This document shows positions 1 through 12,100 of a DNA stretch of 64,000 nucleotides, in pieces. Made by a program: the position numbers and the translations under genes. Numbering within the stretch: the stretch's first letter is position 1; each line of letters opens with the position of its first letter. The DNA is taken from contig NC_067312.1 in the NCBI RefSeq assembly GCF_020740795.1, positions 59,148,405 to 59,212,404 of the forward strand, read 5' to 3'. The notes below the pieces were generated by a model. That model was not told the DNA's origin, did not search any database, and worked only from the letters and a program-made list of their open reading frames with translations. The DNA is from Apus apus. Taxonomy: Eukaryota; Chordata; Aves; Apodiformes; Apodidae.

Positions 1-569
1 ATTTCTGAAAGATTTTTATCAAAGCTAAGTGTTATGCATAGCTTGTGTGAATTTTCAGTGCAGTAAAACTAGAGTGCCATGGTCCAAACTGATGAAAATA
101 CCAGGTTCGAGAGCACTTTGAAGATGTTTACGGACCACAACCTCAGTAGTTTGCGAGGGTCCAGATCATGGAGTGCATGGCCCTTCCGTGCTAATCTGAA
201 ATGCATGGGGCAGCTGCTGCTGTGTGTGGCCCTTTGCAGCTCTACCCTCAGGGCAGCAGGAAAAGGCAAGTAGATTTTCCAGGGCTCCTGTCATTGTCTG
301 GTACTTCTATAGGAATGCTGCTGTTATAGTTGAATATGCAGTAAATTAGAACTGAGTTTGACTTTCCCGAGTAAGCTACATCTATCTGATACTAAAAATC
401 AATCTTGCCTCTTACTGTGAAAGGAATGCCATGTTTGTGGGTCAACACATGAGGTACAGGCAAGATTTGGTTTATTGGTGTATTTTGGGAAAAAAAATAA
501 TCTGAGTTAGAATAGTTTATTTTTATCGTTTCAGGCAAAAAAAGAAATACATTTATGTCCATCCTGCAG
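1..569 (+). other. XPA: XPA intron, 3' part; no recognised element
   Basis: This sequence lies upstream of the first visible XPA exon. I see no XPA exon in it. Two opposite-strand open frames of about 65 codons at 69-273 overlap each other, resemble nothing I know and are probably chance. Confidence 0.6.
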
Positions 570-2302
570 GTAATTCAGCGTTCTCTTGAAGTCTGGGGTA
601 GTGAAGAATCATTGCAAGAAGCAAAGGAACTCCGCCGTGACAGCAGAGAGAAGATGAAACAGAAGAAATTTGATAAGAAAGTTAAAGGTAAAAGGTTAAA
701 CTGGCATGCTGATAAGTTAAGAGGTAAAAGGTTAAACATACATAGTTCAGTACCTGAAGTAGAGTTCTTTTTGTTTTTGCATCTGATTTAAGTATTTAGA
801 ACATCTTCAGTGTGGCAAAATGGAGATTTTCAAGAGCTGTGTGGTTAGTAAGCCTGACCTCATAGCTGATTATTTTGAGCAGAGGGTTGGACTGGAGCTA
901 GGATGTTCCTTCCAACCTGAATTACCCTGTTGTCCTATGGACATGATGTAAGTGACAGAAATCGCTCAAGACAGGACATTATGGTGTTCTAAAAATTTTC
1001 TTGTATGACCCAGAATGTGCCACAGATTGTTCAATGACTTGTGGAGAATGTGGACTTTTGTGGCAGTGGATTACGATTTTTGTATATACCTTCAGGTGGA
1101 GTAACTGAAATGAAGGTAAAAAATGCCTTTTCCCACTGCTCAGGGTATTCTCAGCTGCTGTTTTCACTGCCCACTATAATTGTTTTTTCGTGATAAATTA
1201 GTATTTTGAGATTATTCAATATGAGAACTTTTGAAAAATACTTCCAGCTCAGACATGCTAGTTATTTTAAAAGACTGAGTTATTTTTAAAAAGACTGCAT
1301 GTTTCTTTGCAAGAGCTATGGCTTACCAGCAGCCTGTTGCTGCCCATAGCACCCATGCTCCACTGTGGGTCTGCATTCCCAGAGGCAGAAAGCTCACACT
1401 GGCTGTGCTGGCATTGTCTGGAGGAGGCAGATGCAAGACTGAGCAAGTAACCCCTGCCTTGACCACGGGTGTTGAGCACACAGAAGGCCTGGCAGCAGGC
1501 TGCAGCCAAGGTGCCAGAGTTCAGTGCAAGTACAGGCCTTAACGTGACAGAGTTTGCAGCCTGAAAGGCTTGGCTCAAAACTACACTCTTGCTCTTCGGA
1601 ATGCTTGCCACCCACTTGCAGCATCCGGATAATATCTTGGGCTCAGCTGCCAGCCTGTGCTCTCCTGCAAACCCACTGACTTCACTGTGGCTGCTGCAGA
1701 GGCAACTCACGTTACTGGGCATCAGGCACAGAGAATGCCAAGTCATTTGGGAGCCTTACTGTGACCTGAATGAAAAGTACTCCTGCTTGGTGGCATAAAA
1801 CAATGAGGCATTTTATAAAAACTTCCTCTGCATTCCACTTACCCCTTTTGGAAACCCTTGAATGGCTTCATGTAAGAAACCACAGTGGGCAACATGAACT
1901 TAATCCAGATTGAGAATCTTCTATGAAACTTCATGTCAGTGTAGTTCTTACCTTTAAAATATGCAAAAAAGGTGAAGATAGCAAGGCAAGTCAGAGCTTG
2001 TTCTTGCAATAGCAGAGTCCCATCCAAAATGTATGGAAGACAGGCGATTTGCAGATTGTAATCTGTATTCCTCACAAAGGTGGCTAGCCTGAGTTATACT
2101 AACCATTATTTAAAATTTTAATAAATCTTAACTTTTCCTGTGTTTCTCATCAGAACTCCGCCGTGCTGTGAGGAGCAGTTTGTGGAAGAAAGACACTAGT
2201 ATCCACGAACATGAATATGGACCAGAAGAAAACATTGATGAAGATACATATAAAAAGACATGTACTGTATGTGGCCATGAACTAACTTATGAGAAGATGT
2301 AA
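570..2302 (+). CDS. XPA: XPA, last two coding exons (3' partial gene)
   Basis: Coding exons are 570-687 and 2154-2302 (stop TAA 2300-2302), together 267 nt or 88 codons plus stop. XPA is the DNA-damage verification and scaffold protein of nucleotide excision repair; it binds DNA, RPA, ERCC1 and TFIIH. The first exon encodes the end of the DNA-binding domain, starting [14 protein letters not shown] and ending in a basic helix ([14 protein letters not shown]). The last exon reads [14 protein letters not shown] and ends with [13 protein letters not shown], the conserved C-terminal segment known to contact TFIIH. The acceptor before 570 is ctgcag. The intron is phase 1: G of GAA is at 687 and AA at 2154. 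Earlier exons lie left of the window. An unusual feature is a second copy of the donor sequence 36 nt downstream (see findings). Identification rests on clear similarity to vertebrate XPA and is very secure. Confidence 0.96.
688..2153 (+). other. XPA: Last XPA intron
   Basis: This 1.47-kb phase-1 intron has donor GTAAAA and acceptor tttctcatcag. It holds a duplicated donor motif (688-700 and 724-736), a small CR1 3'-end scrap near 875-940, and otherwise nothing I recognise. Open frames around 1267-1800 on both strands are mutually overlapping and not gene-like. Confidence 0.8.
875..940 (+). mobile_element. CR1 LINE 3'-end scrap
   Basis: The segment contains GAGGGTTGGACTGGA followed by CCTTCCAACCTGAATTA, the typical 3' end of CR1 LINEs on the + strand. 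It has decayed, and its outer ends are approximate. Confidence 0.6.
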
Positions 2303-2425
2303 TGTTAATCTGTGGGGTTGGTCGGTTTTGGTGGTGGTTTTGTTTTGTTTTTTTTAATTCATTACCTTTTTAATGGTATTTTGTATTAAAGTCAAATAAA
2401 TGCTGATTTGTGAACAAACCAGTGC
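2303..2425 (+). terminator. XPA: XPA 3' UTR with poly(A) signal
   Basis: The short 3' UTR runs from the XPA stop. It contains a T-rich stretch and a canonical AATAAA at 2395-2400, followed by a T/G-containing segment. Cleavage is probably within about 25 nt, near 2415-2425. The exact site is inferred. Confidence 0.75.
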
Positions 2426-2930
2426 CAGACTCTATGAATGCTGATCCTTAGTTCTAAGAACATCAATACACAATAGTAAGATCTTGGGCTAGAGTGTAAT
2501 GCATTTTTAACAGTTCAATAAATTGGTACTTTGTGAGCCAGCCCTCCAGAGGCTTTATGAGCTAGCTGCTCTTAGTCCGACTATGACCAGTAATGAACCC
2601 AGACATCAGTTTGGACAAAACATGGACCCTTCTTCCTCTAAGAGAAGTAGACGGAATAGCACCATAGTTTCGTCAGTGTATGAAGTATAATAGATACCGG
2701 TTTATCTTTTGGCTCACAAAGTACCAATTTATTCAACTGTTAAGGGGAGGCACATTCTCCCTCTCCTTGGATACTCCATTAATGGAGAATTCTCTCTCAA
2801 AAGGGAGAATGTGGCCCTGGGGAGGTTCCAGTTTCATAGGGGAGTGTCCTTAAATGTATCCTCTACTGCTTTTTATTATTTTTTTTCCCTTAAGTTTTGG
2901 AACAGAGGCCAAGCTAACTCTTTCAAAGCA
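2426..2930. other. XPA-NCBP1 intergenic, left part
   Basis: This is the sequence between the XPA poly(A) site and the tandem duplication. No gene, RNA or named repeat was recognised. The stretch near 2845-2870 weakly resembles one end of the downstream 108-bp unit and could be a third, degenerate copy. Confidence 0.45.
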
Positions 2931-3143
2931 ATTCACCTCTTTCATTTACAAATTTCTGTCAAATACCTGTACTTGGGGGGAGGGAGGAAGTAGCATTCCA
3001 AGGCAGATCTCCCTAAGTGCATCCCAATGCTGTATGGAATTCACCTCTTTCATTTGCAAATTTCTGACAAATGCCTGTCCATGGGGGAGGGGGGAGGGAG
3101 TAGCATTCAAAGATCTCTCTTAACTGCATCCCAATGATGTATG
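2931..3143. repeat. Two-copy tandem duplication, about 108-bp unit
   Basis: Unit 1 spans 2931-3038 and unit 2 spans 3039-about 3143. Both begin ATTCACCTCTTTCATTT, carry CAAATTTCTG and a G-run (GGGGGGAGGGAGG or GGGGGAGGGGGGAGGG), then GTAGCATTC and GCATCCCAATG. The copies differ by scattered substitutions and small indels, so the duplication is not recent. It lies between the converging 3' ends of XPA and NCBP1. No function is evident. Confidence 0.85.
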
Positions 3144-3840
3144 TGTAGGTTCTTACAGCTATTGAGGAATGCTTGTGGAAATGGCTGAAGCCTTCTGAAG
3201 AAACAGGAGCGCTGCATTTGTTTGCCGCTCTGAACAGGGCAGGAGCCTGGGCCACTGTGGCTGTGCAGAAGCAAGATGTCACAGGAGAGGTGTCCAGGCA
3301 AGCAGGCCTTCCCACCAAGGACAGAGTACTGTGGCCCTGCAAGACCTAGGAAAGTGGCACATGGGGTTGGCTGGAGGGCAGGAGGTAGGTCCTGGCAGAG
3401 CTTTGGGAAGATCTCCACATCACGGCTCCCTGAGCTGATGGTGTCTTGGGTCCCAAAACCTGCTCTCCAGGACAGCTGGGTGTGGTGTGCACCAGCTTCT
3501 GAATCACTTACTGTAGGCAGGCTGCAGCAGCCACCCCTCAGCAAGCACCACCAGCCCACTCCTGCCTCACCTCTTGCAGCGGCCCCGCCCAGGAGACAGG
3601 TAGCAAGAGGGAGAATTTCCACATCAGCACCCTCCCAGCACCAAGCAGCACCCATGCTTGCCTCACATGGCTGTGCACGTGGGGGAAAACCATGTTGGAT
3701 CAACCCACACCACAGGGAGGGGAAGGCTTGTATGCCGGTCAGGGTAGCAGCAGCAGGGCAGGGGGAAGTGAACTGCTCCAATCCTGACTGCAGTTAACAC
3801 CAGCATAAACCCACCGCGACTGCTCTGCTCCAGTGCCCCG
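3144..3840. other. GC-richer intergenic block before the NCBP1 3' end
   Basis: Overlapping open frames on opposite strands (224 codons on minus at 3107-3781, 173 codons on plus at 3276-3797) are probably by-products of base composition. Neither resembles a known protein, and neither has a convincing start context. No repeat family was recognised. Confidence 0.5.
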
Positions 3841-3856
3841 CCCCCCCCCCCCCCCC
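3841..3856. repeat. C16 homopolymer (G16 on the NCBP1 strand)
   Basis: Sixteen consecutive C follow CCCCG. On the minus strand, the transcribed sense of NCBP1, this is a G-run lying 47-67 nt beyond the distal AATAAA. It could act as a G-rich downstream element or pause site. Confidence 0.8.
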
Positions 3857-3884
3857 AAACAGGTGGGACAAACACTCCCAGTAG

Positions 3885-6181
3885 CAACCTGCTTCACCTT
3901 CATTTATTTTTGTCTTTAATTGTGCATTTTTTCCAACCACACCACATTTCTACAGCATCTTTACACTGTCCACCACCTCACGCTTCAGCAGTTCCAAATT
4001 TCTCCAGTTAGCTGCTGGTATCACTACATAATCATCTCATTCTCTTTCCTATAGGAAGTGTAGTCAGGTGTATGCTGCTGGACCTACAAAGAGGCAAAGA
4101 TGTCCAACAGACTCAAGAACTGTAATCAAAGCTCATGCTCACCATGGAAGTCACATCAATTTTGAAAGACATTGCTATTTGGTTTTAAATCACAGGAGTA
4201 CACTCAGGCATTTGCAACTGGATCCCCAGCACACCCGTATTTGTCCAGGCTCAGATGAAGTTACAGGTTTGCAAGTTTTAACTGCATTTTCAGTTTTACA
4301 TAAGTCACATTTATAGTCAGACCCCCACCATTAGTTAATATCAGAACTCTTGATATTGATCTGAGCCAGTGAAAAAAACTATTAAACCCCAATTAAAACC
4401 TCTACAGTATTAAATGTTTCTTTAAAAAAAAACACAACTATTTGATTACGCAAGAACATTAACAGATAAAGAGTTGAAGCAGAAGTCTGTGCATGACTGA
4501 CAAAACCCGTGCGTAAAGCAAATTTACAATTAACAGTATACCCTGAAAGAATGGAGGATCAGACAAATCAGAAAGGGTAAGCAGAGAAAGCAGAAGTAAC
4601 AGATCTAAGTCTATGAGAATATATGGGATTGCTACAGGCCACACACAAAACTCAGGTCAACGCTCAAGGGAGAAAGTTCCATTTTTAACTCTCTTCACTT
4701 GATCAGGAGGTCTACTGGTCAACAAATGGGTGAAAAGCATTACTAGGCATAATACTTGAAAAAATAATTTGTACAGAAACAAAATTGCTCCAAGCTCACC
4801 ACTTTTTAAGCTTAAACTGAAAACCACTGGGCAGGAAATTCTTTAAACAAACATTCATTTGAAAAACGAAAAGGCCAGAAACAGCTTAGAAATAACACTG
4901 CTCACTGTCAGACCTGAGCACCTAAAGGCAATGTCTTTGCCATTCATCACTGCTTACTGTAGTACAGACTACTCTGCTTTGGCCTTAATGTACATAAGGT
5001 CATTTGCATAACATTGCAAAACTAAGGCTAGTCTATTTCCAGGATGTGTTTTCCCAGTCTAAGTCTCCTGTGAGAAATCACTTAATTTACATTAAAATGC
5101 TTTCTGAAGACATGGGAGCCACCTGCTGTTGTCACATTTTAAAGCAAGGGAAGAGTAGCAGATGCAGCCACCGCAAAGCAGTTTTTGCTAAGCCAGATGA
5201 GGGAGGGCACTTGGTTCACCCATCATCACTACCAGAAAGAATTCCTGCATTGCTGCAGGCCTGCAGGTCCAGCCCAGCACAAGCCTGGCAACCCAGCTAG
5301 TTACAGGCTGAAATAAAGGAACAAGCTGAACACTACCCTGCCCCCCTCCCCTGGCATCTGGGGCTGGAGTTTGGCTTGCAGTACACAAGTCCAAAGTTTA
5401 CTCCACTCCAGCTCTCACTTTCTATCTTGATTTATCAGTGAAGACTGCTGCCAGGAGCAGATAATGGCTCTTCAACCAAACTGAAAAAAATATTACATTT
5501 CTCTGAAGTTGTCCATGAAGTCCCTCCACCGATTGTTTTTAGCTACTGTAATAAAACACTAGACAATACATTAAAAAAAAGCATATTACAATTGTATTGC
5601 AACCATGTTATTTCAAACTGTGAAAATCTAGCTGGCTTGTAATAAACAAATCCATATGCTCTACACTACTTTGAAAACTTAACTCACATTTCTCATGCCC
5701 AAAGTCAGGATACTTTTCCTATGCCATACTAGAGAGCTTACCACACTGCTCACTGAGAAGGTGCATTCCCTTTCATACTCACGAAACACAATGAGCTGTT
5801 TCTCATTTCTGCAATTCCTACAATTTAAAGGCCAGGCAGAGGTAACAAATCCTACTGTTTGTGGATTTTGTTTGGTTTTGCCTGATTTTTATTTTTATAT
5901 AAAAAACAGGAGAAACAAAAATATTATAATGAAGTCAAGAGTCAAACCAAATTAAAAGACAACAAAAAATTAATACTTTACTTCACGTCTATCCCCTATC
6001 AGTCATATCTTGTAAGGCTTACGATGCTTACAGTTTGCTGTTGGTTAGAGTACTGTATTGTTTTATATAGGAGCACATGAAAGCCAGTTTTAGTCAAAAA
6101 ATTCTTGCATCCCCATTAAGTAAAGAAAAAAATGAAATTCTTTCAAGTCCTGCACACAAAGACTCTGCCCATGAGTAATCC
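3885..6181 (-). terminator. NCBP1: NCBP1 3' UTR with distal poly(A) signal
   Basis: About 2.3 kb of AT-rich, gene-free sequence follows the NCBP1 stop. A minus-strand AATAAA lies at 3903-3908, with a G-rich run beyond it, and is a reasonable distal cleavage signal. An earlier AATAAA at 5888-5893 could give a short UTR of about 300 nt. A UTR of this order is usual for the gene. The exact end is inferred. Confidence 0.6.
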
Positions 6182-9100
6182 TCAGGCCTGCAGAGCACAG
6201 AACTGCTGAAACACAGCCAGGATGTGGTGGTCCAGTTCAGCTGTAAACAGGAGGTTCTCTAGGGTCACCATGTACTGCTGGATTATCTGGTGATGCTGGC
6301 AGATAAAAAAATAGAACACAAATATTTATTGTTTTCATTTATCTGCATAGAAGACATGTAAGAATCACAATGTTGATTGTCAAATGTTTTCATGAAATCT
6401 GTTAATTACATCTAATTTCCACACAAGAAAAGCATAATGCAGAGCCACTGCTGACTACAAGAAGGAAGAATGTGCTGAAATCCTGCCTTCAGAAGCACTG
6501 TGACCCCTCTAGCTCTTCACTCCTGGACCCTGAAGGATACCATACAACTGGAGATAGACCCTAGGAGAATCAGGATATTTGCCTTCCTCTGAAGCCACGT
6601 TTCTACCACCAAGAAGGGTTCAGGCCACAGGAGAATTACACCACAGCTCCCATTCTTCCGTCTATCCTCTGCTTACATGGGAGTCATTTTTTATTACTAT
6701 CACTTTCATCCAGCCACCAGTGCTTGTTAACTGATTTAACAGAGCCAAGAATTAAAAAAAAAATTAATATATATTTATACATTTGATTTAAATGAATCCT
6801 GCAATATTTTAATCTGCTTATTTAAGAGACATCTATTCTAGTACCATTGCTCACTCTCAACTTTACCCTTGCTATAGACAAACAGTTAAAAGAAGCTCAG
6901 CGAAATTCATAATCACATCTTGCTATTTTTCTGCAGTATGCTCAGCGTGCAGGATTTAATCCGGGATCAGCCATTCCACCAGCCTGAGGCGGCCATGTGG
7001 CCGGAACCAGGGACTCCCGACCCAGCCCCTCGGCAGCCTCCAGAGAAGTGGTGCTGCCACCTGCTGCTTCTCCCATGGAGTGCTCAGGCCTCCAGCCACT
7101 CAGCCTGTCTATCCAGCACGTCCCCGCCCCCCGCCTTCTGAACTGAGAAGTGAAACGTACCTGCAGGAAGATCTGCTGCAACCTCTCTATACAGCTCTTG
7201 TACCAGGGTGTAAATACATCAATTCCACCAGTCTCACAGCGCACTAAGTGCTCAGTTAACAACATAATGAAACGCTGCAGGAGAGAGAAAAAAAAAAGTA
7301 CTTATTCAGTCTCCTCAAATGAAAGCTGAATACTAACCTTAGGTAAGAGGATCCGAGGTACAGAAACTTTCAGTAGCAATATGAGAATAATTATTTTGCT
7401 TAGCAACCACTGAATTTAGTAAGCAAATGAAATCCAGTTTACTTTCTGGTTGTTCAGGAAACTATGCTAGTAGAACTTGTTTGCTCCCGAGGACTTGAAA
7501 CTGAACAGATCCTGCTCAGCAGCAGACTTTGCAGAGCAATGGCCTTGATTTACATTAACTCAAGAATAAATTCATAAACCTCTTCCCATATCCTTACTCC
7601 AAGAAGATGCCTGAGATACAAGTGACACTGAAAGCTTACAATCGAGTCACTTTAAAACCTGAAAACAAGAACAAGACTTTCCCCATCATTACCTGGAATA
7701 TAACAAGGAAGAGATTCTTTTGTTCACTCTGGGCTGACTCCACTTTTTCCTGCAAACGCTCTATCTGCTCTTCTAGTGGTCCATCTTCTCGATCACTGCT
7801 TCGGTCATCATCATCATCGTCATCATCACTGTCTCTCTGCAAATGACAACACAAGACTAACTAGTAACCTAGCTACCTGTGGATACTGTCAATACCCTTC
7901 AGTTCCCCAGGTGAAAAGGTCTGCAGAGCAACTGAGGAGCAGCAACTGAAGCTGTGCTGTAGGTTGGTAGGACATTTGAAGGACATTTACTTTGAATATA
8001 ATTCAGGCATTTGGAAGAAAAAATGCCAACATGGGAAAGCCCTGAGAAAGAAATAACCAAGATTTCAGAGAAACCAGAGCAAGCTTAAAGATTTATCAGT
8101 CCTTTATTTAGTGGAAGCACAGTAAAAGGTAATACTCCTCCTCACTTTATCATTACCAGATAATGAACAACTTAACAAAGAAATCCAGGGTAGATTTTAA
8201 GAATTGTGTCTACTGCAGCAGGGCAGATAATTCATTCAGTGAACAGCTCTAAAATCTCAGGGCTCCAAAATATATAGCACTTTGTGCAAGAATTGAGATG
8301 AATCCAGCTGGTTAGCACAAAAGGGAGATGAGACACCGTGGTGTTAACGGGAGGACTCCCTATATTTATGATCAAATGGAATGGTCTCAGACTAGAAAGG
8401 ATCGGCATGGAAAACAAACTATTAACTAGGGACATGGCCTGTTCTCATTGCCTCAAAACCACAACTAAACAGCAATATATGCTTAAGTGCCAGACTTGGG
8501 AGCTGAGGGAACGTAGTCTAACACAAGACTACAAAAGATATTGGAGGAAAAGAATCTGATGGGTTATGGTATATTCAAATACAGGTATTGCTTCAGTCTT
8601 GTAGGATTGTTTCTGTGCAAAGAGACCCATACATTAAAAGTTTAAGACTTCCAACTATTTTCAAAAGCAGCAAGTGCAACTTGCGACAAAAAAGAGGGCT
8701 GTGTGGTAACTCACCTGGTACACAGCAGATAAACTCACAGTCAGAAGACAGTTACAGCTCGGAAGCAGCATAAAAAATAAAGAACTTAACACAGCAAGTG
8801 AAAATTTAATTTGATTCTCTCTATAGAAACTTGCTTTTTACACATCTGTAGAAGTTTCCTGAACTCAAAATGCTAAGGGACCAACAGGACCTAAGAGAAA
8901 GCCTTGCATTCATTCCATAATAATGCAATCCAATCCATGCTAGGGGCATCAAAATTTGATGGCTTACTTCCTCTAAAAGGAATGGCCATGCAGCAGAGCA
9001 ACAGCCTGCAGAACTACTCACTGTTGCATACAAATGTTTCTTCCTGGCACAATACTAATTTAAAGTACTCAGCAATAAAGAGCTGGAGCAAGAGACAAGT

Positions 9101-12100
9101 ACAGAAATGAAAACACCTGTCTATTTGTTTAGAGAAGCTCTTTGCCTTACAGTAAGATCAATTACTGCATCTAGGTCTCCAATAATCATGGGCATTTATT
9201 AACTGCTTATTAGTGTCGATTGAGGATGCAACTAGAACAGCTGTGGCTGGAAGCAAAGACAAGATGAAGGGGCTGGGATGAACTGACACTGGCAAACTGT
9301 GAGCTACTAGTTATCTCTCAACAGAAACTTCTGGAAAAAAACTAACTGATGTGTGCAGGTTCCTCCAAAAGCCATCAGCAGCCTCTGTGCCACGTGCAAA
9401 ATTCTGACACTAACTTCATCCAAAGTCCTGGAGCTAGCTAAGGGTTTTATGCAAGTAATCATACTTGCAGAGTACATGCACACAAATTACCTCTTGCTCT
9501 CTGCAGCTCTCAACATGTCTATAAACCAACTTCATTCTATCACAACTAAGTCTTGCATTCAGCCAAGTTTCCTTGGGCCCTGTCTTCTGCAGCTGCCACA
9601 GGAAACACTCTCACCCCATTTTATGGTCCCACTTGGGACAAAAAACAGACAGCAGCAGTTTGCTCATCAGTTTGCTGTATATAGTAACCCAGACCATGTA
9701 AAGATATTCAGAAAAATAAGCTGGAAGGGAGTGACAGATGCCAGTGTCAGAATCCAGCAGCACCCATCAGAAGAACAGTAACAGCCAACTTTTCAAAAGC
9801 AAATAGCTGTTTCCGTGCACTTCTGCATGGAAGCCGCAAGAGTACTCTTTAACAGAACTTGCTATAAATAATTTTAACTGTTCTTCTTGTTATCTAATAA
9901 GGCAATTGGAATCCAGATTAGAAGACAAGTGTAAGACATGCTTATATTGCAAGAGAAACTTGTGAGAGAGCTTCAACAGAGCAAATGCATATGAATTCGC
10001 TTCAATATTGTACTGAATCCTTAGGTTATAGCTACCACTGGACGAAGTGGGTGAAGAACATGCATCCAGGTTTTGATGTCTACAGATGACCATGTCTGCA
10101 GACTTGCTTTCTGGTAAATATTTATTCAGTCTTTCCTCGGATCAACTGAATGCCAGTCTGACTCCATGCAGGTTTATATAATTTGCTTTAAATAATTAAA
10201 AATTACAAACAAACTACTCACTCTTTTGTGCTGCCTGGCCAATCTTGCCTTAGTCTCCTCCAGTTCTTTGTGGATCTTCAGAACATGCTTATTCATCTTG
10301 CGGATTGTGGAATGTAAGATCTCCCAGATATAAAACCTAATAAATACACAAAGTTCAAAATACTACATCGCACACCACTCCAAGATAAAAAAAATAAATG
10401 CACCTTCTTACAGAAAAATGTCTCTGGGCAAATTTAAAAAAATTAGTATCTTCTAATACATGTTCTAGAGTAAGCAAACACTCACCATCTTGGAAAGCAT
10501 AGCTGTAATGTAAGCAAGCTTTAAAATCATAGAATCATGGAATTATTCAGGTTGGAAAAGACCCTTGGGATCACCAAGTCCAACCACTATCCCTACTCTA
10601 CAAAGTTCTCTCCTAAACCAGATCCACCAACACCACATCCAAACGACCCTTAAAACACATCCAGAGATGGTGACTCAACCACCTTCCTGGGCAGCCTATT
10701 CCAGTGTCTGACCACTCTTTCTATGAAAAAATCTTTCCTAATGTCCAATCTAAACCTCCCTGGTTGCAGCTTGAAGCCATTCCCTCTTGTTCTATTGCTA
10801 ATTACCTGTGAGAAGAGACCAGCACCAACCTCTCTACAGTGACCTTTCAGGTAGTTGTAGAGACTGATGAGGTCTCCCCTCCCTCAGCAAAATCTTTTAT
10901 TTCCCTAGTTTTTTGCAGTACACTTCCAAACCAGCATTTTATTTCATACACATACTGCAAGACTACCAACAAAATTGACTTTTACGTGAGGATCTTCTGA
11001 AGAAAGTCTCATGGAAGAAAGAAATTTACAGTTTCTGGCAGAAGGGACTTGTCACTTGGCAGAACTATAGGGACGTTGTCAGAGTATGTAGGAAGGCAAC
11101 AAGAAAGGCCAAAGCCCTCTTAGAACTCAAACTGGCAAAGTAAAGGAGAACAACAAGACCTTCTTCAAATATATCAGTAGTAAAAGGAAGAATAAGGAAA
11201 ATATGGGCCCACAGCTGAATGAGGTGGGAGCCCTGGTAACAGAGGATGCAGAGAAGGCAGAGTTGCTGAGTGTCTTCTCTGCTTCAGTCTTTACTAAGAC
11301 CAGCCCTTATGAGCTTCAGACCCTGCATATAGGAGAGGAAGCCTGGAGGAGGGAAAACTCTCCACTAGTCAATGAAGAATGGGCCAGAGATCAGTTATGT
11401 AAATTGAATGTGCACAAGTCCAGGGGCCCTGATGAGATGCACCCAAGAGTGGTGAGAGAGCTGGCTGATGTTATTGCCCAACCACTCTCCATCATTTTCA
11501 AAAGACCATGGCAAACAGGAGAGGTGCCTGAGGACTGGAGGAAAGCCAGTGTCACTCCAGTCTTCAAACAGGAGGGCAAGAAGGAAGATGCAGGAAATTA
11601 CAGACCAGTCAGCCTCACCTCCATCCCTGGAAAAATGATGGAGCAGCTAATTTTGGAGGTCAACTCTAAGCACATGGAAGAGAAGAAGGTTACCAGGAGT
11701 AGTCAGCATGGATTTACCAAGGGGAAATCATGCTTGACTAACCTGGTAGCCTTCTATGATGTTGTGACTGAATGAGTAGATAGATGCAGGGAGACCAGTG
11801 GATGTGTCTACCTTGACCTTAGCAAGGCTTTTGACACAGTCTCCCATAACATCCTTGTGAGCAAGCTCAGGATATGTGGGATAAAAGAATGGATAGTGAG
11901 ATGGATTAAGAACTGGCTACACAACAGAGCCCAAAGAGTGGTGGTCAATGGTGCAGAGTCCAGCTGGAGACCTGTAACTAGTGGAGTCCCCCAGGGATCA
12001 GTGCTGGGTCCAGTCCTGTTCAACATCTTTATCAATGACCTTGATGATGGGACAGAGTGTCTTCTCAGCAAGTTTGCTGATGACACAAAGCTGGGAGGAT

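Noticed and set aside
3107-3797. Opposite-strand open frames of 224 and 173 codons between XPA and NCBP1
   Set aside because: They overlap each other almost completely, lie in GC-rich sequence, show no recognised domain and have no plausible splice or promoter context.
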